Origin: Rhodophyticola sp017644125
GTDB lineage: Bacteria; Pseudomonadota; Alphaproteobacteria; Rhodobacterales; Rhodobacteraceae
DNA: 64,000 nucleotides
NCBI RefSeq assembly: GCF_042140125.1
Contig: NZ_CP159473.1
Reading direction: 5' to 3' (one strand)
Shown piece after piece: positions 9,349-16,632 of this stretch. Numbering within the stretch: the stretch's first letter is position 1; every line of letters starts with the position of its first letter. A program made the position numbers and the translations under genes. Under the pieces are notes generated by a model that was given only the letters and a program-made list of their open reading frames with translations, had not been told where the DNA came from and searched no databases.

Positions 9349-10170
9349 ATGACGAGCGTGCCCGACACCAACCGCCCCCGGCGTCTCAGGCCGGTGCGAA
9401 GCGGCCGCAGATTTGCCACGGCGCGCGCGGTGGCGGCGCTGATCCTGCGCGAGATGAGCGTTACCTATGGCAGGTCTCCGGGGGGGTATATCTGGGCGGT
9501 GCTGGAGCCCGCAGCGGGTATCGGCCTTCTGGTTCTGGTCTTTTCGGTCGCGTTCGAAGCGCCACCGATGGGTTCGAATTTCGCGATGTTCTACGCCACG
9601 GGGATGATCCCGTTTCTGGCCTATAGCGGGCTCAGCGCGAAACTGGCCCAGTCGCTCAACTATTCCCGCGCGCTGCTCTCCTACCCGAGCGTGACCTATG
9701 TCGACGCCATGATCGCCCGGTTCGTCCTCAATCTGATGACCGAGCTGCTGGTCGCCTACATACTGTTTTTCGGGATCCTGACCATCTGGGATACCGGCAC
9801 GGTGGTGGAGATCGACCGGATCGCCATGGGGTTCCTGATGATGGCCAGCCTTGCCATCGGCATCGGCACGATGAACTGCTTCCTGGTTTCCCTTTTCCCG
9901 GTCTGGCAGGTGGTCTGGGGCATTTTCAACCGCCCGCTTTTCATTATCTCCTGCATCTTCTTCACGTTTGAATCCATTCCCGAACCATACCGATCCTATC
10001 TCTGGTACAACCCGCTGGTTCACGTCGTGGGTTACGTCCGGACCGGTTTCTACAGCAGCTACGACGCCTCCTACGTCTCGATGGCCTATGTCTTCGGCCT
10101 CAGTCTGTTCCTGACGGTGGCCGGGCTTGTCTTCTTGCGGCGCTACCACCGCGATATCCTGAATTTCTGA
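9349..10170 (+). CDS. ABC-2 type polysaccharide export permease (KpsM/Wzm-like)
   Basis: A 273-residue inner-membrane protein with six predicted membrane spans, for example AAGIGLLVLVFSVAFEA, LLVAYILFFGILTIW and LSLFLTVAGLVFL. The N-terminal cytoplasmic segment has ILREMSVTYGRSPGGYIWAVLEP, typical of KpsM/RfbA-type exporters, and YNPLVHVVGYVRTGFY lies before the last helix. It would form the channel that exports a lipid-linked glycan. The partner ATPase (KpsT/Wzt) normally encoded next door is absent here; the next gene is a glycosyltransferase. So the ATPase must be encoded elsewhere, or export is incomplete. Confidence 0.88.
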   Translation: MTSVPDTNRPRRLRPVRSGRRFATARAVAALILREMSVTYGRSPGGYIWAVLEPAAGIGLLVLVFSVAFEAPPMGSNFAMFYATGMIPFLAYSGLSAKLAQSLNYSRALLSYPSVTYVDAMIARFVLNLMTELLVAYILFFGILTIWDTGTVVEIDRIAMGFLMMASLAIGIGTMNCFLVSLFPVWQVVWGIFNRPLFIISCIFFTFESIPEPYRSYLWYNPLVHVVGYVRTGFYSSYDASYVSMAYVFGLSLFLTVAGLVFLRRYHRDILNF

Positions 10171-10177
10171 CCTGCCC

Positions 10178-11119
10178 ATGGAAAATCGCGCACGCCAAAC
10201 CGTCACGATCCTTCTGGCCACCTTCAACGGCGCCCGTCATCTGGGCGCGCAGCTGGCCTCCTACACCGCCCAAAGCCATGCGGATTGGCGTCTCTGGGTC
10301 AGCGATGACGGCTCCACCGACGAGACCGCCGCGATCCTGCGCCGGTTCGAACGCGGGCCGGGCGGGTCGCACGAGGTTCGTCTGATCCAGGGGCCGGGCG
10401 CCGGGATGGCCGCGAATTTCCTGTCATTGCTGCAGCATCCCGATCTGCCGGACGGGCCGGTTGCCCTGTCGGATCAGGATGACGTCTGGATGCCGCATCG
10501 GCTGGCGCGGGGTCTGGACCTGATCGCCCGCAGCCCCGGCGCCCGGCCCGTTCTCTATGCCGCCAACACCATTCAGACGGATGCCGACCTGCGGCTGCGG
10601 CGCATGCAGAACCGCGCGGGGTTCCGCCCCTCCTTCGCCAACGCGCTGGTTCAGAACATTATCGCGGGCAATACGATCATGTTGAATGCCGCGGCCATGT
10701 GCGCCATCCGCGCAACCATGCCGCCACGACCCGACGTGCCGTTCCACGACTGGTGGCTGTACCTGTTGCTGACGGGGATCGGCGGAGAGATCGTTTTCGA
10801 CGAGACGCCGTGCCTCTATTACCGTCAGCATCACGCAAATCTGATGGGCAGCCATCGCGGCACCCGGGCCTCCGCGCGGCGCTTGCGGCTGATCGCCAAT
10901 GGCACCTATGGCTCATGGGTCCGGCAAAACGCAGCCGCCCTGTCGCGGGTGACGCCCCATCTGACCCCGGATGCGGCGGACCGTCTGGGCGAGGTTCTGG
11001 CCACGTCCGGCCAGGGCGGCCTGCCCCGGTTTCGCAGCCTGCGCCGGGCGGGCGTGTTTCGCCAGGGCCGGCCGGCGCCGGGGATTTTGAGCCTGCTCTC
11101 CCTGATCGCGCGGGTTTAG
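10178..11119 (+). CDS. Family 2 glycosyltransferase
   Basis: A 313-residue GT-A fold glycosyltransferase. The N-terminal strand TVTILLATFNGARHLGAQLA and the nucleotide-binding acidic motif VSDDGSTDETAAIL are classic GT2. ALSDQDDVWMPHRL supplies the DxD-like metal site, as in rhamnosyltransferase-type GT2 enzymes. A later PFHDWWLYLLLTG fits the catalytic-base region. It starts 7 bp after the permease stop, so it is probably in the same operon, and it is the last biosynthetic gene before a strong terminator. Donor and acceptor are not predictable. Confidence 0.9.
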   Translation: MENRARQTVTILLATFNGARHLGAQLASYTAQSHADWRLWVSDDGSTDETAAILRRFERGPGGSHEVRLIQGPGAGMAANFLSLLQHPDLPDGPVALSDQDDVWMPHRLARGLDLIARSPGARPVLYAANTIQTDADLRLRRMQNRAGFRPSFANALVQNIIAGNTIMLNAAAMCAIRATMPPRPDVPFHDWWLYLLLTGIGGEIVFDETPCLYYRQHHANLMGSHRGTRASARRLRLIANGTYGSWVRQNAAALSRVTPHLTPDAADRLGEVLATSGQGGLPRFRSLRRAGVFRQGRPAPGILSLLSLIARV

Positions 11120-11130
11120 CCGACCGGGAT

Positions 11131-11179
11131 AATCCGTTCAAATTTGCCTCGCATTAACGGATTTTTCTTTTTCTTTTTC
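11131..11179 (+). terminator. Rho-independent terminator of polysaccharide operon
   Basis: Perfect 8-bp arms AATCCGTT (11131-11138) and AACGGATT (11156-11163) enclose a 17-nt loop and are followed directly by a T-rich tract with only two C interruptions up to 11179. It lies 11 bp after the GT2 stop codon, so it should end the polysaccharide transcript and insulate the secreted-protein/protease pair downstream. Confidence 0.75.
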
Positions 11180-11260
11180 TAATTGAAATCAGGCAGGTTG
11201 AGCCCGGATCGGCGCCATTTGCCAGAACGGCCGGCAAGCCCTGACCACCGGGAGCCCGAG

Positions 11261-11725
11261 GTGAAACCGATCAGTCGCAACACAGGTGCCGCCCGCAAAA
11301 CGCGTCGGTCGCAAAAACTGAATCAGATACTTGGAGGACTTGCCGTGGTCTCCGCCGCCACCGCCCCCATCTTCGCCGATCAGCCGCCGGTTTCGGCCAC
11401 GCTTCGCTGCGAGGTGGCGGTGCCCGACGTGACCGGGCAGGAGCCGGCGCTCTGCGAGGCCGTTCGGATGGCGCTCTCCCAGGCCCACGGTCTGAATTTC
11501 GGCGACGACCCCGCCGATCTGGCCTTCGTGATGACGATCCATGACCTGCGTCCCGACCTGATCGTCGCGCATCTGGAATGGCGCAGCGCCAGGGCGGAGG
11601 GGCGGGGGCCGCAGATCCGGTTCGGACTGCTCGACACCACCTTGTCGCCGGCACTTCACCAACGTTTCGCCGACGGGCTTGTGCGCAGCGCCCCGCTGCC
11701 TTTCAGCCCGGCACCTTCCGAATAG
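11261..11725 (+). CDS. Small secreted protein upstream of metalloprotease, function unknown
   Basis: A 154-residue protein from a GTG start at 11261, chosen because GGGAG lies 8 bases upstream. An in-frame TTG at 11183 would add 26 residues before the signal. The N-terminus is basic (ARKTRRSQK), then hydrophobic with an Ala-x-Ala-like cleavage site (GGLAVVSAATAPIFA), so Sec export is predicted. The mature part has a Cys pair (LRCEV, ALCEAV) that could form a disulfide. No family is recognised. It ends 10 bp before the metalloprotease start, so the two are likely co-transcribed; a partner or inhibitor of the protease is possible but only inferred. Confidence 0.6.
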   Translation: MKPISRNTGAARKTRRSQKLNQILGGLAVVSAATAPIFADQPPVSATLRCEVAVPDVTGQEPALCEAVRMALSQAHGLNFGDDPADLAFVMTIHDLRPDLIVAHLEWRSARAEGRGPQIRFGLLDTTLSPALHQRFADGLVRSAPLPFSPAPSE

Positions 11726-11735
11726 GACCCGTTTG

Positions 11736-14261
11736 ATGTGTATGATCTGTACCTCCTTCCGCCCCTATGACGACAGTTGCCCCTATGGCACGGCGACCGG
11801 AACCCAGGCCCGCGTGACGGAAGGGGCCGATGCCGCGGCCGGCCAGAACACCGCCTATTCGATCTCGTTGGGGGATGTCTTCGCCGGCCAGATCTCCTCC
11901 TTCGGGGATCGCGACTGGGTCGCGGTGCAGCTGGAGGCGAATGTCACCTACGAAATCGAGCTGACGGGGGTGGGAGGCGCGGAACTTGCCGATCCCTATC
12001 TGCGTCTGCGCGATGCCGGCGGCGTTCAGGTGGCCTATAACGACGATATCGTTCCGCGGACCAACCTGGACTCCAAGATCGTCTATGCGCCGGGCAGTTC
12101 GGGCACCTTCTACCTCGATCTCGGCGCCTATGCCGATGCGGGGACCGGTGCCTACGAGGTCACGGTCAATACCGCGTCGGACGCGCCGGCGGGCTCCCCG
12201 GATGAACTCGCCAGTTTCCTGACCGATGGTTTCTGGCAGCAATTCGGCGGGGCCCGCCACGCGTTCGACACCAGCCAAAGCAACGAGATCACCGTTTATC
12301 TCAACGAATTGACGGCCGATGGCCGACGCCTGGCCGAGTGGGCGCTGGAAGCCTGGGAAGCGGTCGCCAATCTCAGATTCGTCGAGGTGTTCAGCGTCAC
12401 GGAGGCGATGATCGATTTCGACGATGACCAGTCCGGTGCCTTTGCCAATTATCAGGCGACCGGAGATGTGACCACCTTCGCCTGGGTGAACGTCTCCACC
12501 GCCTGGTTGCAGGCCTATGGCACCCAGATCGACGATTATTCCTTCCAGACCTATATCCACGAGGTCGGCCACGCGCTCGGTCTCGGGCATCAGGGCGGTT
12601 ACAACGGCTCGGCAGTTTTCGGGATCGACAATGATTTCATCAATGACAGCTATCAGCTGTCGGTGATGTCGTATTTTTCACAAGATGAGAATACGACGGT
12701 CAATGCCAGCCGGGCGGCGCTTGTGACCCCGATGCTGGCCGATATTCTTGCGATACAAGATCTGTACGGCGCCCCGGATGTGCAAAGCGCGGCATCCGCC
12801 GGCGATACGGTCTACGGGCGCGGCCATACACAAACCGGTTACATGAAGCTTCTGATGGATGCGGTCCATAACGGGCAGGATCCGGCGAACCACTACGGCG
12901 ATCAGGCGTTTGCCCTGACCATCTACGACGCGGGCGGCACCGATCTGTTCGACTTCAGTGACGACCCCGCCGATCAGACGATCGACATGCGGGCGCAGGG
13001 CATATCGGATATCTACGGCCTGATCGGCAATCTGGTGATCGCCCGCGATACGCTGATCGAGAACCTCAACGCGGGCAGCGGGTCGGATTACGTGCTGGGA
13101 AACGGCATCGCCAACCAGATCGACGGGGGGGCCGGTTCTGATGTGCTTGTTGGCGGGTCTGGTTCGGACAGTTTGTTCGGGGGTTTGGGGGATGACGTTC
13201 TGAACGGGGACGACGTGGATGTGGGGTTTGACCCGGTCTCGGCGCAGGTGTTCCGGCTCTATCAGGCGACGCTGGACCGGGCGCCGGATGCGGCCGGGCA
13301 TCGGGGCTGGACCGAGACGCTGCGCGACGGGCAGGCAAGCCTTCTGCAGGTGATCGAGGGGTTCATGGGCTCCCCGGAGTTCCAGGGGCGGTACGGCGCG
13401 ACGGACACGACCGAATTCGTCACGCTGATGTATGAAAACGTGCTGGGCCGGGCGCCCGACCCGGCCGGGCTGCAGGCCTGGCGCGACCAGCTCGACAGCG
13501 GTGCGCTCAGCCGGGCGGAGGTGGTGTTCGGGTTCTCCGAAAGCCAGGAGTTCATGGGCAATACCGCCGCCGGGGCGCTGGAGTTCAGCCAGGCGGGGTA
13601 CCGGGCCAACTGGGCCGACGAGGTGTTCCGGCTCTATCAGGCGACGCTGGACCGGGTGCCGGATCCGGGTGGCCTGCTGGCCTGGGTCGGGGAGCTGGCC
13701 GGGGGGCGGCCCTATCTGGAGGTGGTGTCAGGCTTCGTCAACTCATCCGAGTTCCAGGGGCGGTACGGCGCGACGGACAATGCCGAATTCGTCACGCTGA
13801 TGTATGAAAACGTACTGGGCCGGGCGCCCGATCCGGCCGGGCTGCAGGGCTGGCGCCGGCTTCTGGATGACGGCACGCTCAGCCGGGAGGAGGTGGTGCG
13901 CGGGTTCGCCGAGAGCGCCGAATTCCGGGACAACACGGGCCCCGATCTCAGCGCCTGGATGCGCGCGACCTTCCCCGGCGACCGGCTGGAGGGGGGCGGC
14001 GGCGCCAATGCGGTCTTCGGCGGGTTCGGGGCGGACAGTTTCGTCTTCGACGCCGGCGATGGCGGCACCCATGAGGTGGTGGATCTGGAGGCGTGGGACT
14101 GGGTGATCCTGGACGGCTTCAGCTATGCCGATGCGGGCGCCGTGCTTGCCGACCTGACCCAGCAGGGCACCGATGTGCTGCTCGCCGACAGCGGCGTAAC
14201 AATCACCTTCCTCGACACCGACATCGCGGACATCACGACAGATATCTTCCAAATCATCTGA
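11736..14261 (+). CDS. Serralysin-like M10 metalloprotease with RTX and DUF4214 repeats
   Basis: An 841-residue secreted zinc protease from ATG 11736 (AGGA upstream). It opens with a Cys-rich head MCMICTSFRPYDDSCPYG. Residues about 45-145 resemble a bacterial pre-peptidase domain (GDRDWVAVQLEANVTYEIEL). The catalytic zinc motif HEVGHALGLGH lies near residue 270, and the Met-turn SVMSYF follows about 35 residues later, as in metzincins. Asp-rich calcium-binding RTX repeats begin near residue 440. From about residue 471 the protein is identical to the left-hand RTX protein: RTX, two double DUF4214 units and an RTX tail. Export by a type I system is inferred; those genes are not in view. No classic propeptide is seen. 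Confidence 0.92.
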   Translation: MCMICTSFRPYDDSCPYGTATGTQARVTEGADAAAGQNTAYSISLGDVFAGQISSFGDRDWVAVQLEANVTYEIELTGVGGAELADPYLRLRDAGGVQVAYNDDIVPRTNLDSKIVYAPGSSGTFYLDLGAYADAGTGAYEVTVNTASDAPAGSPDELASFLTDGFWQQFGGARHAFDTSQSNEITVYLNELTADGRRLAEWALEAWEAVANLRFVEVFSVTEAMIDFDDDQSGAFANYQATGDVTTFAWVNVSTAWLQAYGTQIDDYSFQTYIHEVGHALGLGHQGGYNGSAVFGIDNDFINDSYQLSVMSYFSQDENTTVNASRAALVTPMLADILAIQDLYGAPDVQSAASAGDTVYGRGHTQTGYMKLLMDAVHNGQDPANHYGDQAFALTIYDAGGTDLFDFSDDPADQTIDMRAQGISDIYGLIGNLVIARDTLIENLNAGSGSDYVLGNGIANQIDGGAGSDVLVGGSGSDSLFGGLGDDVLNGDDVDVGFDPVSAQVFRLYQATLDRAPDAAGHRGWTETLRDGQASLLQVIEGFMGSPEFQGRYGATDTTEFVTLMYENVLGRAPDPAGLQAWRDQLDSGALSRAEVVFGFSESQEFMGNTAAGALEFSQAGYRANWADEVFRLYQATLDRVPDPGGLLAWVGELAGGRPYLEVVSGFVNSSEFQGRYGATDNAEFVTLMYENVLGRAPDPAGLQGWRRLLDDGTLSREEVVRGFAESAEFRDNTGPDLSAWMRATFPGDRLEGGGGANAVFGGFGADSFVFDAGDGGTHEVVDLEAWDWVILDGFSYADAGAVLADLTQQGTDVLLADSGVTITFLDTDIADITTDIFQII

Positions 14262-14272
14262 ATAGAGAGGTC
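13146..14272. repeat. Right arm of 1127-bp inverted repeat
   Basis: Reverse complement of 83-1209. The outer end lies 11 bp beyond the protease stop codon; beyond 14272 the two flanks differ completely. The inner end lies inside the protease gene at the start of a GGSGSDSLFGGLGDD RTX run. The arm holds 371 codons plus the stop. Confidence 0.95.
13379..13848. repeat. Internal direct repeats inside the DUF4214 region
   Basis: About 98 bp at 13379-13476 recur at 13751-13848 with roughly five differences, encoding FQGRYGATD-x-x-EFVTLMYEN-VLGRAPDPAGLQ. Another near-identical stretch (FRLYQATLDR) starts at 13251 and 13626. The spacing (372-375 bp) shows a duplicated DUF4214 double unit. The mirrored copy in the left arm has the same structure. 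Confidence 0.85.
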
Positions 14273-14343
14273 AAAGACCCTTTAGGGAGTTTTTCAGATT
14301 TTGTCCCTATCCATACGGGGAAACCGCAGCATGAGTATCTGAA

Positions 14344-15180
14344 ATGTCCGGCCAGAACGACGCCCGTCCGATCATCATCAAACGCAAGAAAGTAGTCGGC
14401 GGAGATGGGCATCATGGCGGTGCATGGAAGGTCGCCTATGCGGATTTCGTGACCGCGATGATGGCATTTTTCCTGTTGATGTGGCTGCTCAACGCCACCA
14501 CGGAACAGCAGCGCAAAGGTCTTGCGGATTACTTCAGCCCGACGGTGCCGATTGCGCGGATTTCCGGCGGCGGGGACGGGGCATTCGGCGGCGAAAGCGT
14601 GTTTTCCGAGCGGGTCGAGGCGCAGAACGGAACCGGCGCCACCGACCGCCGCCCGACCGAAGGGCGGCAAAGCATGGGAATGACCGGCGTCGGGCACACC
14701 GAAGAAGAGGAAGAGGCGATGCTGGCCGCATTGGAAGACGCCCTGATGGCCGGCGGCGGCGACAGCATGGTGACGGATCTGGCCCTGCGCCATGTCCAGA
14801 CCCGCCTTTCCGACGAGGGGCTGATCATCGAGGTTTTTGCCCGCCCGGGCGCGCCGCTCTTCGATGAAGACACGGGTGCGCCTGCGGATTGGCTGGTCGC
14901 TCTCGCCGGGGTCATGGTGGAGCTTTTCGATACCGTCACCAATCGCGTGGCGATCATCGGGCATGTCCGGTCCGAACCGATCACGGTGGTCGAGGAAAGC
15001 CGCTGGATGCAGTCCACCTCCCACGCCCATAGGGTCCGCGTTCTCCTGGAAGATGCCGGCCTGCCCGCGACACGGCTCCAACGGATCACCGGCCATGCGG
15101 ACAGGCGCCCGGCGGATGACGACCCGATGTCGGTACGCAATGACCGGATCGAGATCATCCTGCTGCGCAACCGGATCTGA
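14344..15180 (+). CDS. motB: Flagellar motor stator protein MotB
   Basis: A 278-residue stator subunit that anchors the motor to peptidoglycan and carries ions with MotA. The single membrane helix contains VAYADFVTAMMAFFLLMWLL, with the ion-binding Asp in YADF. Basic residues precede it (IIIKRKKV). The C-terminal half is an OmpA-like peptidoglycan-binding domain ending with DRIEIILLRN. It is the first flagellar gene after the RTX cassette and stands 11 kb from motA, which is an unusual separation. The ribosome site is weak. Confidence 0.95.
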   Translation: MSGQNDARPIIIKRKKVVGGDGHHGGAWKVAYADFVTAMMAFFLLMWLLNATTEQQRKGLADYFSPTVPIARISGGGDGAFGGESVFSERVEAQNGTGATDRRPTEGRQSMGMTGVGHTEEEEEAMLAALEDALMAGGGDSMVTDLALRHVQTRLSDEGLIIEVFARPGAPLFDEDTGAPADWLVALAGVMVELFDTVTNRVAIIGHVRSEPITVVEESRWMQSTSHAHRVRVLLEDAGLPATRLQRITGHADRRPADDDPMSVRNDRIEIILLRNRI

Positions 15181-15230
15181 GCAACCGGCCCTGACGGCCG
15201 GGCTGCGAAAACTAGCTCGGATTTTATCTG

Positions 15231-15245
15231 TTAGCCTGTCCTTAA
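15231..15245. promoter_or_regulatory. CtrA-like box upstream of flgE
   Basis: TTAG (15231-15234), seven bases, then TTAA (15242-15245), 57 bp before the flgE start. The known alphaproteobacterial CtrA consensus is TTAA-N7-TTAA, so one base differs. Two similar boxes occur at other flagellar promoters in the window, which raises confidence. Confidence 0.5.
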
Positions 15246-15301
15246 GCCGCCTCTGCCAAAGCTGCCTGCAAATCGAGACATGCAGCAGAAAGGCGCATTT
15301 G

Positions 15302-16606
15302 ATGACCATCTCATCCTCTCTGAATGCCGGCGTGGCCGGCCTGAACGTAAATGCCAGCCGCCTGGCAATGATCGCCGACAACATCGCGAACTCGGGCACC
15401 TACGGATACAAGCGCGAAGTGGCGGATTTTCAGTCTATGGTCATCAGCCAGGGTCAGGGCAGTTACTCCGCGGGGGGTGTACGCGTCACGACAGGGCGGA
15501 TGATCGACCAGCGCGGCACCCTGATCACCACCGACAACCCGACCGATCTGGCGATCGGCGGAAGTGGGATGCTGCCGGTGACATCAATCACCGCGCTGGC
15601 TCAGGGGGATACTCCGACGATGCTGACCACGACCGGGTCCTTTCGACCGGATGCCGAAGGGTTCCTGCGAACCGATTCCGGACTGGTTCTGATGGGATGG
15701 CCCGCCGATGCCGATGGCGTGATCGCCGGTTTCCCGCGCGACTCCTTCGAAGGGTTGGAACCGATTCAGATCAACTCGAACCAGTTCTCCGGCGACCCGA
15801 CGACGAGAATGCAACTCAGCGTGAACCTGCCCGCCACGGCAACCGAGGCCGGCGCATCGGGTGACCCGCTGAACATGACGGCGGAGTATTACGACAATCT
15901 CGGGACATCCAAAAGCATCGAGATCTCCTTTACCCCGACCGTGCCGGCCAGCGGCACCTCCCATGAATGGACGATGACCATCCGCGACTCGGCCACCGGC
16001 GCAACGCCGATTGGCGAATACACCCTGACCTTCGATGACACACGGGGCAATGGTGGCAACCTTCTCTCTGCAACACTTGTCACGGGCGCTGCGGGCGGTG
16101 CCTATGACCCGGCGAACGGCACCCTGTCGGTTGATGTGGTCGGCGGCCCGATCGAGCTTTCCATCGGCGGTATCGGGGATCCATCGGGTCTGACGCAGTT
16201 GTCGGATACCTTTGCCCGCGCGCCTGTCGTCAAAAACGGCTCTCCGGTCGGTAATCTGGACTCCGTCGAAGTCGACGCGGACGGTCACGTGAACGCGATT
16301 TACAACAGCGGCTTCACCCGCACGATCTATCAGATTCCCCTGGTCGATGTCCCGAACCCGAACAAGCTGATATCGCTGAACAGCCAAGCCTATCAGGTCT
16401 CCCCCGAAAGCGGCCCATTCTTCCTGTGGGATGCGGGCGACGGGCCAACGGGCGATGTGATCGGCTTTTCACGTGAGGAATCCGCGACGGATGTCGCCGG
16501 GGAACTGACCCAGCTGATCCAGACGCAGCGCGCCTATTCCTCGAACGCGAAGGTGATCCAGACGGTCGATGAGATGCTCCAGGAAACGACCAACATCAAA
16601 CGTTGA
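15302..16606 (+). CDS. flgE: Flagellar hook protein FlgE
   Basis: A 434-residue axial protein that polymerises into the hook. The N-terminal rod/hook motif is SSLNAGVAGLNVNASRLAMI followed by ADNIANSGTYGYKR. The centre has hook-specific beta domains (AEYYDNLGTSKSIEISFTPT). The C-terminus is VAGELTQLIQTQRAYSSNAKV then IQTVDEML, the coiled-coil D0 partner. ATG 15302 is chosen for the conserved N-terminus and the AAAGGCG upstream; a longer in-frame extension overlaps motB and has no support. It heads flgE-flgK-flgL-flgI, probably controlled by the CtrA-like box. Confidence 0.95.
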   Translation: MTISSSLNAGVAGLNVNASRLAMIADNIANSGTYGYKREVADFQSMVISQGQGSYSAGGVRVTTGRMIDQRGTLITTDNPTDLAIGGSGMLPVTSITALAQGDTPTMLTTTGSFRPDAEGFLRTDSGLVLMGWPADADGVIAGFPRDSFEGLEPIQINSNQFSGDPTTRMQLSVNLPATATEAGASGDPLNMTAEYYDNLGTSKSIEISFTPTVPASGTSHEWTMTIRDSATGATPIGEYTLTFDDTRGNGGNLLSATLVTGAAGGAYDPANGTLSVDVVGGPIELSIGGIGDPSGLTQLSDTFARAPVVKNGSPVGNLDSVEVDADGHVNAIYNSGFTRTIYQIPLVDVPNPNKLISLNSQAYQVSPESGPFFLWDAGDGPTGDVIGFSREESATDVAGELTQLIQTQRAYSSNAKVIQTVDEMLQETTNIKR

Positions 16607-16632
16607 TGCAGGGTTGATCCGAAGGTCCCGCC

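Noticed and set aside
7831..10227. Long open frame antisense to the methyltransferase, manC and permease genes (similar ones at 1054-2721, 47322-49514, 53264-54892 and 57806-58918)
   Set aside because: Their sequences are Arg/His/Gly/Pro-rich with no family likeness, and they mirror well-supported genes. High GC content removes stop codons on the opposite strand.
83..14272. Composite transposon or insertion sequence defined by the long inverted repeats
   Set aside because: No transposase, recombinase or integrase gene is present. The repeats are coding sequence for the tails of two functional-looking genes rather than mobile-element ends, and I saw no target-site duplication.
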